Source of the DNA: Bacillota bacterium | GTDB taxonomy: Bacteria > Bacillota > Clostridia > Lachnospirales > Anaerotignaceae | Assembly (NCBI GenBank): GCA_019422105.1 | Contig: JAHZDZ010000002.1 | Location: 124,001-188,000 of the forward strand | Length of the DNA: 64,000 nucleotides | Reading direction: 5' to 3' | In this document: positions 35,129 through 43,526 of the stretch, one piece after another | Layout of the letters: every line of letters begins with the position of its first letter | Numbering within the stretch: position 1 is the stretch's first letter | The notes under the pieces: generated by a model | Seen by the model: only the letters and a program-made list of their open reading frames with translations | The model's database searches: none | Told to the model about the DNA's origin: nothing | Position numbers and translations under genes: made by a program

Positions 35129-35359
35129 TCAGTCGTCAAATTCCATGGATGCCTGTATAATCATCTGTTTTAAATTCTCCGGATCAAACGCGCCCGGCTC
35201 AATTTCCATGGAAAGATCCTCAAGCTCGTCTTCCTCTGTCAGATATGTGACCTCAAAGGCTGTACTTAAATCCTCCTCGAATAAGATCTCACCTTCAATT
35301 GCCCAGGTATCATCGCCCTTGTCTATACTGAAAATAGTTACCTCTGTAATCTGTACCAT
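35129..35359 (-). CDS. Small acidic protein, unknown
   Basis: A 76-residue acidic protein (MVQITEVTIFSIDKGDD..., many Asp/Glu) without cysteines or membrane segments, predicted beta-rich then helical. AAGGGGAG is 9 bases before the ATG. It follows the flavin reductase gene by 18 bases in the same direction. I do not recognise the family. Confidence 0.65.
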   Translation of the reverse strand: MVQITEVTIFSIDKGDDTWAIEGEILFEEDLSTAFEVTYLTEEDELEDLSMEIEPGAFDPENLKQMIIQASMEFDD

Positions 35360-35377
35360 ACCCTGCTACTCCCCTTC

Positions 35378-35944
35378 TCACTTTCTTTTTTGTATAGAAT
35401 ATCCGAATTTGCCAAGCTTTTCCCCCAAAGCATAATACTGTCCGTGGGAATAGCAGACAGGATCTGATTTGTCAAAATGAAATTTCCCTGTTTTGTCCAA
35501 GTATTCATCACTGACATTGACTGCAACCACTTCGCTTAAAAACATATCATGGCTTCCCAAAGGAATGATATCCTTTACAACACATTCGATATTTACAGGG
35601 CTTTCGTAAATCAAAGGAGCTCTGACCTTTGAGGCGGGAGCTTTTGTCAAATGCATTTCTTTAAATTTATCCACATCACGTCCGCTTTTGACTCCGCAGT
35701 AATCGCAGGCCTTGCACAGCTTTTTGGTAGTGAGATTAATGACAAATTCCCCTGTTTCCTTCAAAATGTCATAAGAATACCGCTCGGGACGGACAGAAAT
35801 ATAGGTCATAGGCGGTTCCGAGTTGACTGTTCCGCACCACGCGATGGTAATAATATTAGCTTTTCCGTTTTTATCCTCCAGGCTTACCATAGCGGCCGGA
35901 ACAGGATATAAAACGGTGCCGGGTTTCCATTGTGCTTTTCCCAT
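35378..35944 (-). CDS. Flavin reductase family protein (FMN split barrel)
   Basis: A 188-residue FMN-binding split-barrel protein. PVPAAMVSLEDKNGKANI, TVNSEPPMTYISVRPERYS and GEFVINL are the flavin-binding strands; CKACDYCGVKSGRDVDKF is the characteristic cysteine-containing loop of this family. It probably binds FMN and reduces it or another acceptor using NAD(P)H. GGAGGAAAAAG precedes the start. It is first in a two-gene unit with the small acidic protein. Confidence 0.9.
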   Translation of the reverse strand: MGKAQWKPGTVLYPVPAAMVSLEDKNGKANIITIAWCGTVNSEPPMTYISVRPERYSYDILKETGEFVINLTTKKLCKACDYCGVKSGRDVDKFKEMHLTKAPASKVRAPLIYESPVNIECVVKDIIPLGSHDMFLSEVVAVNVSDEYLDKTGKFHFDKSDPVCYSHGQYYALGEKLGKFGYSIQKRK

Positions 35945-36220
35945 ACTTTTTCCTCCTTATTTTTCTATCTGCCGTACGGGCAATCATACAGGCAAATACC
36001 GGGGATAAATGCCGGGGTGTAAATGCCCGTAAAATATACAGCTGCGGCCGAATAATTTCAAAAGGTAGTTTTTACTATTGATATATTATATGAGAAATTT
36101 TGTTTTGTAAAGGGTTGTTTTTTGTTGTTTGACATTGTAAAATATATTCTTTTCTAGTAACATGTATAAGACAGGATTTAGAGTTTTATGATAGGAATTT
36201 AAAATATAGGTGGTATTCAT

Positions 36221-37576
36221 ATGTATTTACCGGAAGAATTTTTGGAAAAGATGAAAAAGTTATTGAAGGAGGATTATGAGGCGTATCTCAAAAGCTTTGA
36301 GGAGGAAAGGCTTTATGGCCTTCGGGTAAACACTCTGAAGACAAAGCCGGAGGATTTTATAAAAAAGGGAACCTTTGCCCTTTCGCCCGTAGATTGGTGT
36401 GAGGACGGGTTTTATTATAACGGGGAGGAAAGACCGGCAAAGCACCCCTACTATTACGCCGGACTTTATTATTTGCAGGAGCCAAGCGCCATGGCGCCCG
36501 CAAGCATCATCCCCATTGAAAAAGGCGACAGGGTGCTTGACATCTGCGCCGCACCGGGCGGAAAAAGCACACAGGTGGGAGCGAGGCTTCAAAACAGCGG
36601 CGTTTTATTCACCAATGATATTTCCGCCAGCCGTGCCCAAGCCCTGGTAAAAAACATAGAGCTTTTTGGTATTAAGAACGCTGTGATAACCAATGAAACG
36701 CCAGCAAACCTGGCGGAAAGACTGCCGGGGTATTTTGATAAAATATTAATTGACGCGCCCTGCTCGGGAGAAGGAATGTTCCGCAAGGACCCTGCTGTAG
36801 CCAGAAAATGGGGGGACAAAATGATACAGTTTTGTCTCAGTCAGCAAAAGGATATTCTGGAAAAGGCGGCGGTGATGCTTCGGGAGGGCGGTGAGATACT
36901 GTATTCCACCTGCACCTTCGATATAGGAGAAAATGAAGGGGCTGTCAATTATTTTTTGGATACCCATGATGACTTTGAGTTGCTTCCAATTGCTCACATG
37001 CCTTACGGCTTTGCGGAAGGGTATACTGACGGCATGCGGGAGGCGCTTAAGGGCTGTGCCCGTCTGTTTCCCCACAGAATAAAGGGGGAGGGCCATTTCC
37101 TTGCCAGGCTCCGTAAAAAGGGGTCTCCTGCGGCGTGTTTTCTGGCGGAGGAGAAGGGTGTTGATGTGACAAAGATAGAGGAATTTATGGATTTTTGCCA
37201 GGAAGCCCTGTGTGTTTCGTTTGACGGCATATTTAAAAGAGTGAAGGACAGCCTGTATCTTCTTCCGAAGGGTGTGCCTGACTTAAAAGGACTCCATGTC
37301 ATGAAAAGCGGATGGTATCTGGGTGAAATCAGAAAAAAGCGTTTTGAGCCCACACAGGCGCTGGCAATGGGTATCAGTAAGGCTGAGGCGAAGAAAACAG
37401 TGGATTTGCCTCTGGGAGATGAAAGAGTGCTTCGCTATCTGAAGGGGGAAACCATAGAGGCTGACGGGGAGGACGGATGGAATCTGGTATTGGTGGATTC
37501 CTATCCCCTTGGCTGGGGTAAGCTTTCAGGGGGCAGGCTGAAAAATAAATACCATCCGGGGTGGAGATGGATGTAG
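36221..37576 (+). CDS. RsmF/RsmB-type rRNA m5C methyltransferase
   Basis: A 451-residue NOL1/NOP2/sun-type SAM methyltransferase. LQEPSAMAPA and DICAAPGGKSTQ form the SAM site; IDAPCSGEGMF and STCTF carry the two cysteines of catalysis and release. The C-terminal region (about 290-451) with a PUA-like part ending WGKLSGGRLKNKYHPGWRW matches YebU/RsmF-type enzymes that modify 16S rRNA. The start lies behind AGGTGG. It has its own likely promoter (TTGACA at 36129 with weak -10). Confidence 0.92.
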   Translation: MYLPEEFLEKMKKLLKEDYEAYLKSFEEERLYGLRVNTLKTKPEDFIKKGTFALSPVDWCEDGFYYNGEERPAKHPYYYAGLYYLQEPSAMAPASIIPIEKGDRVLDICAAPGGKSTQVGARLQNSGVLFTNDISASRAQALVKNIELFGIKNAVITNETPANLAERLPGYFDKILIDAPCSGEGMFRKDPAVARKWGDKMIQFCLSQQKDILEKAAVMLREGGEILYSTCTFDIGENEGAVNYFLDTHDDFELLPIAHMPYGFAEGYTDGMREALKGCARLFPHRIKGEGHFLARLRKKGSPAACFLAEEKGVDVTKIEEFMDFCQEALCVSFDGIFKRVKDSLYLLPKGVPDLKGLHVMKSGWYLGEIRKKRFEPTQALAMGISKAEAKKTVDLPLGDERVLRYLKGETIEADGEDGWNLVLVDSYPLGWGKLSGGRLKNKYHPGWRWM

Positions 37577-37659
37577 GGCGCCGGATAGCGAAAGGGCGCG
37601 GAGCGGAATGGGAAAAAAGCTTCAGTATGACTATTGAATGGAGGGGAGACCTTTCGGTT

Positions 37660-37707
37660 ATCCGTCTCCGAAATACTGTTTTTTATTGCGTCGGCACGAA
37701 AAAACAG
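37660..37707 (+). repeat. Short dispersed repeat, copy 1
   Basis: ATCCGTCTCCGAAATACTG (37660-37678) leads into a CTGTTTTTT/AAAAAACAG hairpin ending at 37707. It matches the reverse complement of 50377-50424 with few differences. No gene in 37577-37847. Confidence 0.6.
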
Positions 37708-37847
37708 CAGTTGTCCGTCTTAGGCTTTACAGATAATAAGAAAGGCTGTTTCGGGAGAGGGTGATAGCTGCCTGTCCCATTTTAAAAGGCTGCGGAGTAT
37801 CGTTGTGACAAAATACAAAAAAGCTTTGCAGCCGGCAGGAGAGAGGA

Positions 37848-39821
37848 ATGATTTTAGTGCCGTTTTTACCGATTACAATGGAGGAAGTCAAAGAGAGGGG
37901 TATAGAGCAACTGGATTTTGTCTATGTCTGCGGCGACGCCTATGTGGATCACCCATCCTTTGGCGCGGCAATTATTTGCAGGACGCTGGAAAGCCATGGC
38001 TATACGGTAGGTTTTATCGCCCAGCCTGACTGGAAGAAAAAAGAGGACTTCATGCGTCTTGGAAAGCCGAGGCTTGCTTTTCTGGTTTCCAGCGGGAATA
38101 TCGACTCCATGGTGAACCATTACACTGTGGCAAAAAAAAGAAGGCAGAAGGATTCCTATTCCCCCGGAGGGAAGGCGGGACTTCGGCCTGACAGGGCGGA
38201 TATTGTCTATACCAATAAAATACGGGAAATTTACAGGGATGTGCCTGTTATACTGGGCGGCATTGAGGCCAGCTTAAGGCGTTTGTCTCACTATGATTAC
38301 TGGGACAATAAGGTGCGCCGCTCAATCCTTTTGGACTCCGGTGCTGATTTGGTGCTTTACGGCATGGGCGAGCACCAGATAGTGGAAGTGGCGGAGGCTT
38401 TGGACAGCGGCATTCCCGTCTCTGAGATAACATTTATTAAGGGCTCTGTCTATAAAACAAAGGACTGGGACAGGCCCTATGACTATATGAAGCTGCCGTG
38501 CTACAAGAAGGTTTTAGAGTCAAAAAGGGCGTACTGCGAAAGCTATATGACACAGTACCAGAACACGGACGCTGTCACGGCGAAAACGCTGGTGGAGGAG
38601 TATGACGAGTACCTGGTGGTGCAGAATCCCCCGTCGCCGCCTTTAAAAACCAATGAGCTTGATAAGGTCTATGCTCTTGATTATATGCGCACCTATCATC
38701 CTGTGTATGAAAAGGACGGCGGTGTTCCGGCCATTGAAGAGGTAAAATTCAGCTTAATCAGTAACCGCGGCTGCTTTGGAAGCTGTAATTTCTGCGCTCT
38801 TGCTTTTCATCAGGGCAGGGTGGTTTCCGCGAGAAGTCACAATTCCATATTAACGGAGGCCGAAAAAATTACATGGGAGCCGGATTTCAAGGGGTATATT
38901 CATGATGTGGGCGGCCCTACGGCAAATTTCAGAGAGCCCGCCTGCAAAAAACAGGAGACAAAGGGAGTCTGTAAGGACAGGCAGTGCCTGTTTCCAACGC
39001 CCTGTAAAAACCTTACGGTTGACCACATGGACTATGTGGCGCTTTTGAGGAAGCTGAGGGAGATTCCCAGGGTGAAAAAGGTTTTTATCAGAAGCGGCAT
39101 ACGGTATGATTATCTCATATATGATAAGAATGAAACCTTCTTCAACGAGCTTTGCAAATACCATATCAGCGGGCAGCTGAAGGTGGCGCCGGAGCATGTA
39201 TCGCCCAGGGTGCTGGCGAAAATGGGCAAGCCTACAAGAGATGTGTACGACAGGTTTGTAAAGAAATATTATGAGGTCAACAAAAAGCTTGGCATGAACC
39301 AGTTTTTGGTGCCATACTTGATGAGCAGCCATCCCGGAAGCGATCTGATAAGCGCCATAGAGCTGGCGGAGTACCTAAGAGACATTGGGCATATGCCGGA
39401 GCAGGTGCAGGATTTTTATCCCACGCCGGGAACACTCTCCACAGCCATGTATTATACGGAGATGGATCCACGCACCATGGAAAAGGTCTATGTGCCCAAA
39501 ACGCCCCATGAAAAGGCTATGCAGAGGGCTTTGATGCAGTACCGCCTGCCTCAGAATTACGATTTGGTGGCGGAGGCTTTGAAAAAGGCCCACAGAGAGG
39601 ATTTAATCGGCTTCGGCCCTCAGTGTCTTATCCGCCCAAGGCAGACTGCGAAGGAAAAAATGTGGTCAAAAGGTGGGGGAGAGAATAAAAATTACCGCCT
39701 GAAAAACAGGATAGAGGAAAAGGGCGGCCTATCTTTCTCTACCACAGGGGGTGCTAAGAAAAAACAGGAGGCGCCTGCCAAAAAGAAAACAATACGCAAT
39801 GTCCATAAAAAGAAAGCGTAG
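37848..39821 (+). CDS. YgiQ-family radical SAM protein
   Basis: A 657-residue protein with an N-terminal UPF0313 domain (LDFVYVCGDAYVDHPSFGAA, GGIEASLRRLSHYDYW), a radical SAM core with CX3CX2C (RGCFGSCNFCAL) near residue 310, and a C-terminal extension (FYPTPGTLSTAMYYTEMDP) typical of YgiQ. The basic tail AKKKTIRNVHKKKA is unusual. The substrate is unknown. AGGAGAG precedes the ATG. The threonine synthase promoter overlaps the end of the gene. Confidence 0.93.
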   Translation: MILVPFLPITMEEVKERGIEQLDFVYVCGDAYVDHPSFGAAIICRTLESHGYTVGFIAQPDWKKKEDFMRLGKPRLAFLVSSGNIDSMVNHYTVAKKRRQKDSYSPGGKAGLRPDRADIVYTNKIREIYRDVPVILGGIEASLRRLSHYDYWDNKVRRSILLDSGADLVLYGMGEHQIVEVAEALDSGIPVSEITFIKGSVYKTKDWDRPYDYMKLPCYKKVLESKRAYCESYMTQYQNTDAVTAKTLVEEYDEYLVVQNPPSPPLKTNELDKVYALDYMRTYHPVYEKDGGVPAIEEVKFSLISNRGCFGSCNFCALAFHQGRVVSARSHNSILTEAEKITWEPDFKGYIHDVGGPTANFREPACKKQETKGVCKDRQCLFPTPCKNLTVDHMDYVALLRKLREIPRVKKVFIRSGIRYDYLIYDKNETFFNELCKYHISGQLKVAPEHVSPRVLAKMGKPTRDVYDRFVKKYYEVNKKLGMNQFLVPYLMSSHPGSDLISAIELAEYLRDIGHMPEQVQDFYPTPGTLSTAMYYTEMDPRTMEKVYVPKTPHEKAMQRALMQYRLPQNYDLVAEALKKAHREDLIGFGPQCLIRPRQTAKEKMWSKGGGENKNYRLKNRIEEKGGLSFSTTGGAKKKQEAPAKKKTIRNVHKKKA

Positions 39822-39847
39822 ACAAATGTCTTTCGTATACGTATAAT
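39819..39847 (+). promoter_or_regulatory. Promoter of threonine synthase gene
   Basis: TAGACA (39819-39824), 17-base spacer, TATAAT (39842-39847). Confidence 0.8.
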
Positions 39848-39892
39848 ACGTTTTAACAGCATAAAAGAAAAAGGGTAAAGAGGTGTTTTGTG

Positions 39893-41353
39893 ATGAATTA
39901 TGTAGGAACGAGAAACAGTGATATCAGGGTAACGGCGTCTCAGGCCATTTTGAAGGGAATATGCGAGGACGGCGGACTTTTTATACCGGAGAGGATACCG
40001 CAGATAGACAAACCCTTGGAGGAGCTTATGTTTTTAAGCTATCAGGGGCTTGCCTATGAGATACTGCGGCTCTATCTGACGGATTTTACAAAGGACGAGC
40101 TTTGGGACTGCATTGACAGTGCATATGACGATAAATTTGATACGCCCTTTATCGCGCCCTATGTCAAAAGGCATGACGCCTATTTTTTAGAGCTGTTTCA
40201 CGGAAAGACGCTGGCCTTTAAGGACATGGCCTTATCCATACTGCCTCATCTGATGAAGACAGCGGCAAAAAAGAACGGCATTGATAAGGAGATTGTCATT
40301 TTAGCTGCTACAAGCGGCGACACGGGCAAGGCTGCACTGGAGGGATTTGCCAATGTGGAGGGGACGAAAATAATTGTATTTTTCCCGGAGGACGGCGTAA
40401 GCCCTGTACAGAAAAGGCAGATGACAACCCAGGAGGGGGAAAATACCTGCGTTGTGGGTATCAAGGGCAATTTTGACGACGCCCAGTCGGCGGTAAAATC
40501 TATTTTCACGGATAAAGAGCTGATAGAATACTTGGATGATAAGGGCTATCAGTTTTCTTCGGCCAATTCCATCAATATCGGCAGGCTGGTGCCCCAAATT
40601 GTCTATTACTTCTATGCTTATCTGCAAATGATGAAAAGAGGACAGGTGCAGCCCGGGGAGAGGATCAACTTTGCGGTCCCCACCGGAAATTTCGGTAATA
40701 TACTGGCCGGATACTATGCAAAATGTATGGGTCTTCCCGTCAACATGTTTATATGCGCTTCCAACAGCAACAAGGTGCTGTATGATTTCTTCCAAACGGG
40801 ACATTACGACAAAAACAGGGAATTTGTTGTGACGGCATCGCCCTCTATGGATATTTTGATTTCCAGCAATCTGGAAAGGCTTATCTGCAAACTGACCTCT
40901 CAGAAGGAGACGAAAAAGCTCATGGAGAGTCTTAAGGATAAGGGAGAATACACTCTTGCGGCGAAGTGTCAGGACATCTGCGGCAAATATGCTACGGAGG
41001 AGGAGACCTTTGCGGCTATCAGGAAAATGTATGAAAAGGCAGGCTACGTGATGGACACCCATACGGCGGTAGCCTATGCTGCTTTTGAAAAATATAAGAG
41101 GGAGGAGGGCGACCTCACAAAGACGGTAATTGTGTCCACTGCCAGCCCTTATAAGTTTACAAAAGACGTATTGTGTGCCATTGACGAAAAGTATGCGTCG
41201 GAGGATGCCTTTGCCCTTATGGGAGAGATGGAAAAGGTTTCAAAAGAAAAAATTCCGGTGCCAATCAGGGGGCTGGAGACGAAGCCTGTGCTGCACCATA
41301 ATGTTTGTGAAAAGGATAAAATAAAGGATTTTGTCAGGGATTACCTGAAATAA
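39893..41353 (+). CDS. thrC: Threonine synthase
   Basis: A 486-residue PLP enzyme converting O-phosphohomoserine to threonine and phosphate. FHGKTLAFKDMA holds the PLP lysine; ATSGDTGKAAL and PTGNFGNILAG are the phosphate-binding loops. The N-terminus MNYVGTRNSD is typical of the long bacterial form. The ATG at 39893 is chosen over the adjacent GTG because GAGGTG is 8 bases upstream. Monocistronic between a promoter and a terminator; no other threonine genes nearby. Confidence 0.96.
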   Translation: MNYVGTRNSDIRVTASQAILKGICEDGGLFIPERIPQIDKPLEELMFLSYQGLAYEILRLYLTDFTKDELWDCIDSAYDDKFDTPFIAPYVKRHDAYFLELFHGKTLAFKDMALSILPHLMKTAAKKNGIDKEIVILAATSGDTGKAALEGFANVEGTKIIVFFPEDGVSPVQKRQMTTQEGENTCVVGIKGNFDDAQSAVKSIFTDKELIEYLDDKGYQFSSANSINIGRLVPQIVYYFYAYLQMMKRGQVQPGERINFAVPTGNFGNILAGYYAKCMGLPVNMFICASNSNKVLYDFFQTGHYDKNREFVVTASPSMDILISSNLERLICKLTSQKETKKLMESLKDKGEYTLAAKCQDICGKYATEEETFAAIRKMYEKAGYVMDTHTAVAYAAFEKYKREEGDLTKTVIVSTASPYKFTKDVLCAIDEKYASEDAFALMGEMEKVSKEKIPVPIRGLETKPVLHHNVCEKDKIKDFVRDYLK

Positions 41354-41366
41354 GCAAAGAAGAAGG

Positions 41367-41403
41367 GCCTGCGTCACCAATTTTGGTGATGCAGGCTTTT
41401 TAT
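41367..41403 (+). terminator. Terminator of thrC
   Basis: GCCTGCGTCACCA pairs with TGGTGATGCAGGC over ATTT, followed by TTTTTAT. Confidence 0.95.
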
Positions 41404-41657
41404 GTATCTATAAAAAAATATTGATTTTATGACTGACAACGAGAATATATGTAAAAATGGTTTATACGAAAAACGAATCACTCGGCAGTAATTTTTTCGG
41501 CAGGTGAAACAAGAACGATATATCGGATGGGAGAGTGCCGTGAAATTATATGAAACTGTTTGGGGCCGCTGCTGCTTTTCTTAAGAATTATGAAAGTATT
41601 TACAGGTTTACTTTATACAGCCCTTTCGGTACAATGGAAAAAAAGGGGGAGAAGAAT

Positions 41658-42590
41658 ATGGAAGAAGAAAAACTGGGCGATATTGCGCCAAAGGAAGAGA
41701 AAAGAAGCAGAAAGCTCACTGTCATTGCCGTTATTGAATTTGCTTTGATACTGGTTATGGTGATACAACTTCGTATTGTCAATTCCAGACTGATACAGGT
41801 GGAAAACAGACTGCAGTCTGTTCAGGGAGATGTGCAGAGTATAGACGATAAAGTGTCCTCCTCGGTCAATTCCATAGCGGGGCAGGTAGAGGAAAGCCTC
41901 AACCGCCAGGCGGATATTATGAGCAGCTTTTCCTATGACTTGGGGGAATTGAATGAAGAAAACAAAACGGTTGCCCTCTCTATATCAGGTGTTCCTAAGG
42001 AGTATAAGGAGGGAATGAAGCTGAGCTACAGCATTGTATGCGACGGAGAGGTCTATGAAACCATTGAGCCCGAGATGGGAGAGGGGTATGTGTATTGTGC
42101 GAAGACTAGTATTCCCCTGTGTGATGAGCTGAGGGTAAATATCATTATTGAGACAGAGGACGGGGTGAAAACCCAGGGCGATCGCTATGGTTATTACGGT
42201 GTAAAGGATAATTATGTGGTGCAGTTTTATAATGCCGACTACAATGGTTCCTACAGCTATTATAACGGAACAGCGGAATTTGACGGACATGTTGCATGTA
42301 ATCTTTATGAAACGGAAGAAAATAAATTAAAAAGCCTGAAGGGCCATATTGAGTTGAATGGAAAGAAGGCGGGAGATTTTACGTTCATAGGCGACAAGTA
42401 CGGCAGCACAAGATATGAGGCAAAAGTGGACACGTCTTTCAAGGCGAATATTGGAGATACCATTGATTTTGTTGTTGAGGGGAGAGACAGCGCGGGGCTT
42501 AACTATAAAATGACAGCTTTCTCTTTCTTTGTCTCGTCCAAGGATTCCATGGACATGGAGTATAATGACGCCGCGATTACAGTACACTAA
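41658..42590 (+). CDS. Single-pass membrane protein with coiled coil, unknown
   Basis: A 310-residue protein: a charged cytoplasmic N-terminus (1-20), one membrane helix (about 21-40, LTVIAVIEFALILVMVIQL), a coiled-coil stretch (about 42-100, SRLIQVENRLQSV...) and an extracytoplasmic beta-rich domain (about 105-310) with many Tyr and Asn. The start at 41658 is chosen because GGGGGAG is 7 bases before it; upstream ATGs include the RBS. No family recognised. It stands alone with a terminator after it. Confidence 0.8.
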   Translation: MEEEKLGDIAPKEEKRSRKLTVIAVIEFALILVMVIQLRIVNSRLIQVENRLQSVQGDVQSIDDKVSSSVNSIAGQVEESLNRQADIMSSFSYDLGELNEENKTVALSISGVPKEYKEGMKLSYSIVCDGEVYETIEPEMGEGYVYCAKTSIPLCDELRVNIIIETEDGVKTQGDRYGYYGVKDNYVVQFYNADYNGSYSYYNGTAEFDGHVACNLYETEENKLKSLKGHIELNGKKAGDFTFIGDKYGSTRYEAKVDTSFKANIGDTIDFVVEGRDSAGLNYKMTAFSFFVSSKDSMDMEYNDAAITVH

Positions 42591-42667
42591 AAATTTTTCG
42601 GTATGGGCAGTAAGATAACACAGAAAGAAGACAGCTTGTTCAAATGTGTCTGGGGCAGGCGGATAAA

Positions 42668-42711
42668 AGCGGTAAAATCCTTTTTCAATTGGATTTTGCC
42701 GCTGTCTTTAT
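42668..42711 (+). terminator. Terminator before transaldolase
   Basis: AGCGGTAAAATCC (42668-42680) pairs with GGATTTTGCCGCT (42691-42703) with one wobble, then GTCTTTATATTG, a weak T-tract. Confidence 0.75.
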
Positions 42712-42858
42712 ATTGCGGCGGGGTGAGAGATGCCATAGGATCTTTTGCAAAAAATTTGCACAGTTGGTTGATTTTATCAGCGTATTGCTTTAATATAAAG
42801 ATTGTTGAGAAAGACAGGCTTTTTATATCATGAAATGAAGAAGGGGAGAAGAGTTTAA

Positions 42859-43506
42859 ATGAAAATTTTTATTGACACAGCGAATGTTGAACATATCAGG
42901 GAGGCCAATGATTTAGGCGTTATCTGCGGCGTAACCACAAATCCGTCCTTAATTGCCAAGGAGGGCAGGGATTTTGTAGAGGTTGTTAAGGAAATTACCA
43001 CAATTGTTGATGGGCCAATCAGCGCCGAGGTTATCAGCCTGGATCATGAGGGCATGGTAAGGGAGGCAAGGGAACTGGTAAAAATACATAAAAATATTGT
43101 CATCAAAATTCCCATGACTCTCGAGGGGCTGAAGGCGGTCAAAATACTGAGCAAAGAAGGCATTCACACCAATGTGACATTGATTTTTTCAGCTACACAG
43201 GCGCTTCTTGCGGCAAGAGCAGGCGCGACATATGTCAGCCCTTTTTTGGGAAGGCTTGATGATGTGGGAACAGTAGGCATGAACCTTATAGAGGAAATCG
43301 TTGACATTTTTGATATGCACAATATTGAGACACAGATTATTGCGGCAAGCATCCGCAATCCCCTTCATGTCATAGAGGCGGCAAGGCTTGGCTGCCATAT
43401 CGCTACAATTCCGTATAACGTTATCCTTCAGATGGCAAAGCATCCTTTGACAGACGCAGGCATTGAAAAATTCCTCAAGGATTGGGAAACAGTGCCGAAA
43501 AAATAA
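42859..43506 (+). CDS. Transaldolase, FSA/TalC type
   Basis: A 215-residue small transaldolase-like aldolase. MKIFIDTANVEHI, GVTTNPSLIAKEG and VIKIPMT with the Schiff-base Lys83 are diagnostic. It moves dihydroxyacetone units in the non-oxidative pentose phosphate pathway or acts as a fructose-6-phosphate aldolase. It is 20 bases upstream of transketolase, forming a pentose-phosphate operon. AGAAGAGTT-type RBS precedes it. Confidence 0.95.
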   Translation: MKIFIDTANVEHIREANDLGVICGVTTNPSLIAKEGRDFVEVVKEITTIVDGPISAEVISLDHEGMVREARELVKIHKNIVIKIPMTLEGLKAVKILSKEGIHTNVTLIFSATQALLAARAGATYVSPFLGRLDDVGTVGMNLIEEIVDIFDMHNIETQIIAASIRNPLHVIEAARLGCHIATIPYNVILQMAKHPLTDAGIEKFLKDWETVPKK

Positions 43507-43526
43507 TACAGGAGGACTTCAGAAAA

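Noticed and set aside
37561..37764. 67-codon ORF after the RsmF-type gene
   Set aside because: It overlaps the end of the methyltransferase and the short dispersed repeat; its similarity to a minus-strand frame at 50.4 kb comes from the shared DNA repeat, not from a gene.
40301..41062. Long antisense ORF opposite thrC
   Set aside because: A shadow of a strongly conserved coding gene; no start signals or protein family features. Other long antisense frames (for example inside tkt, glmS and prfC) were rejected for the same reason.
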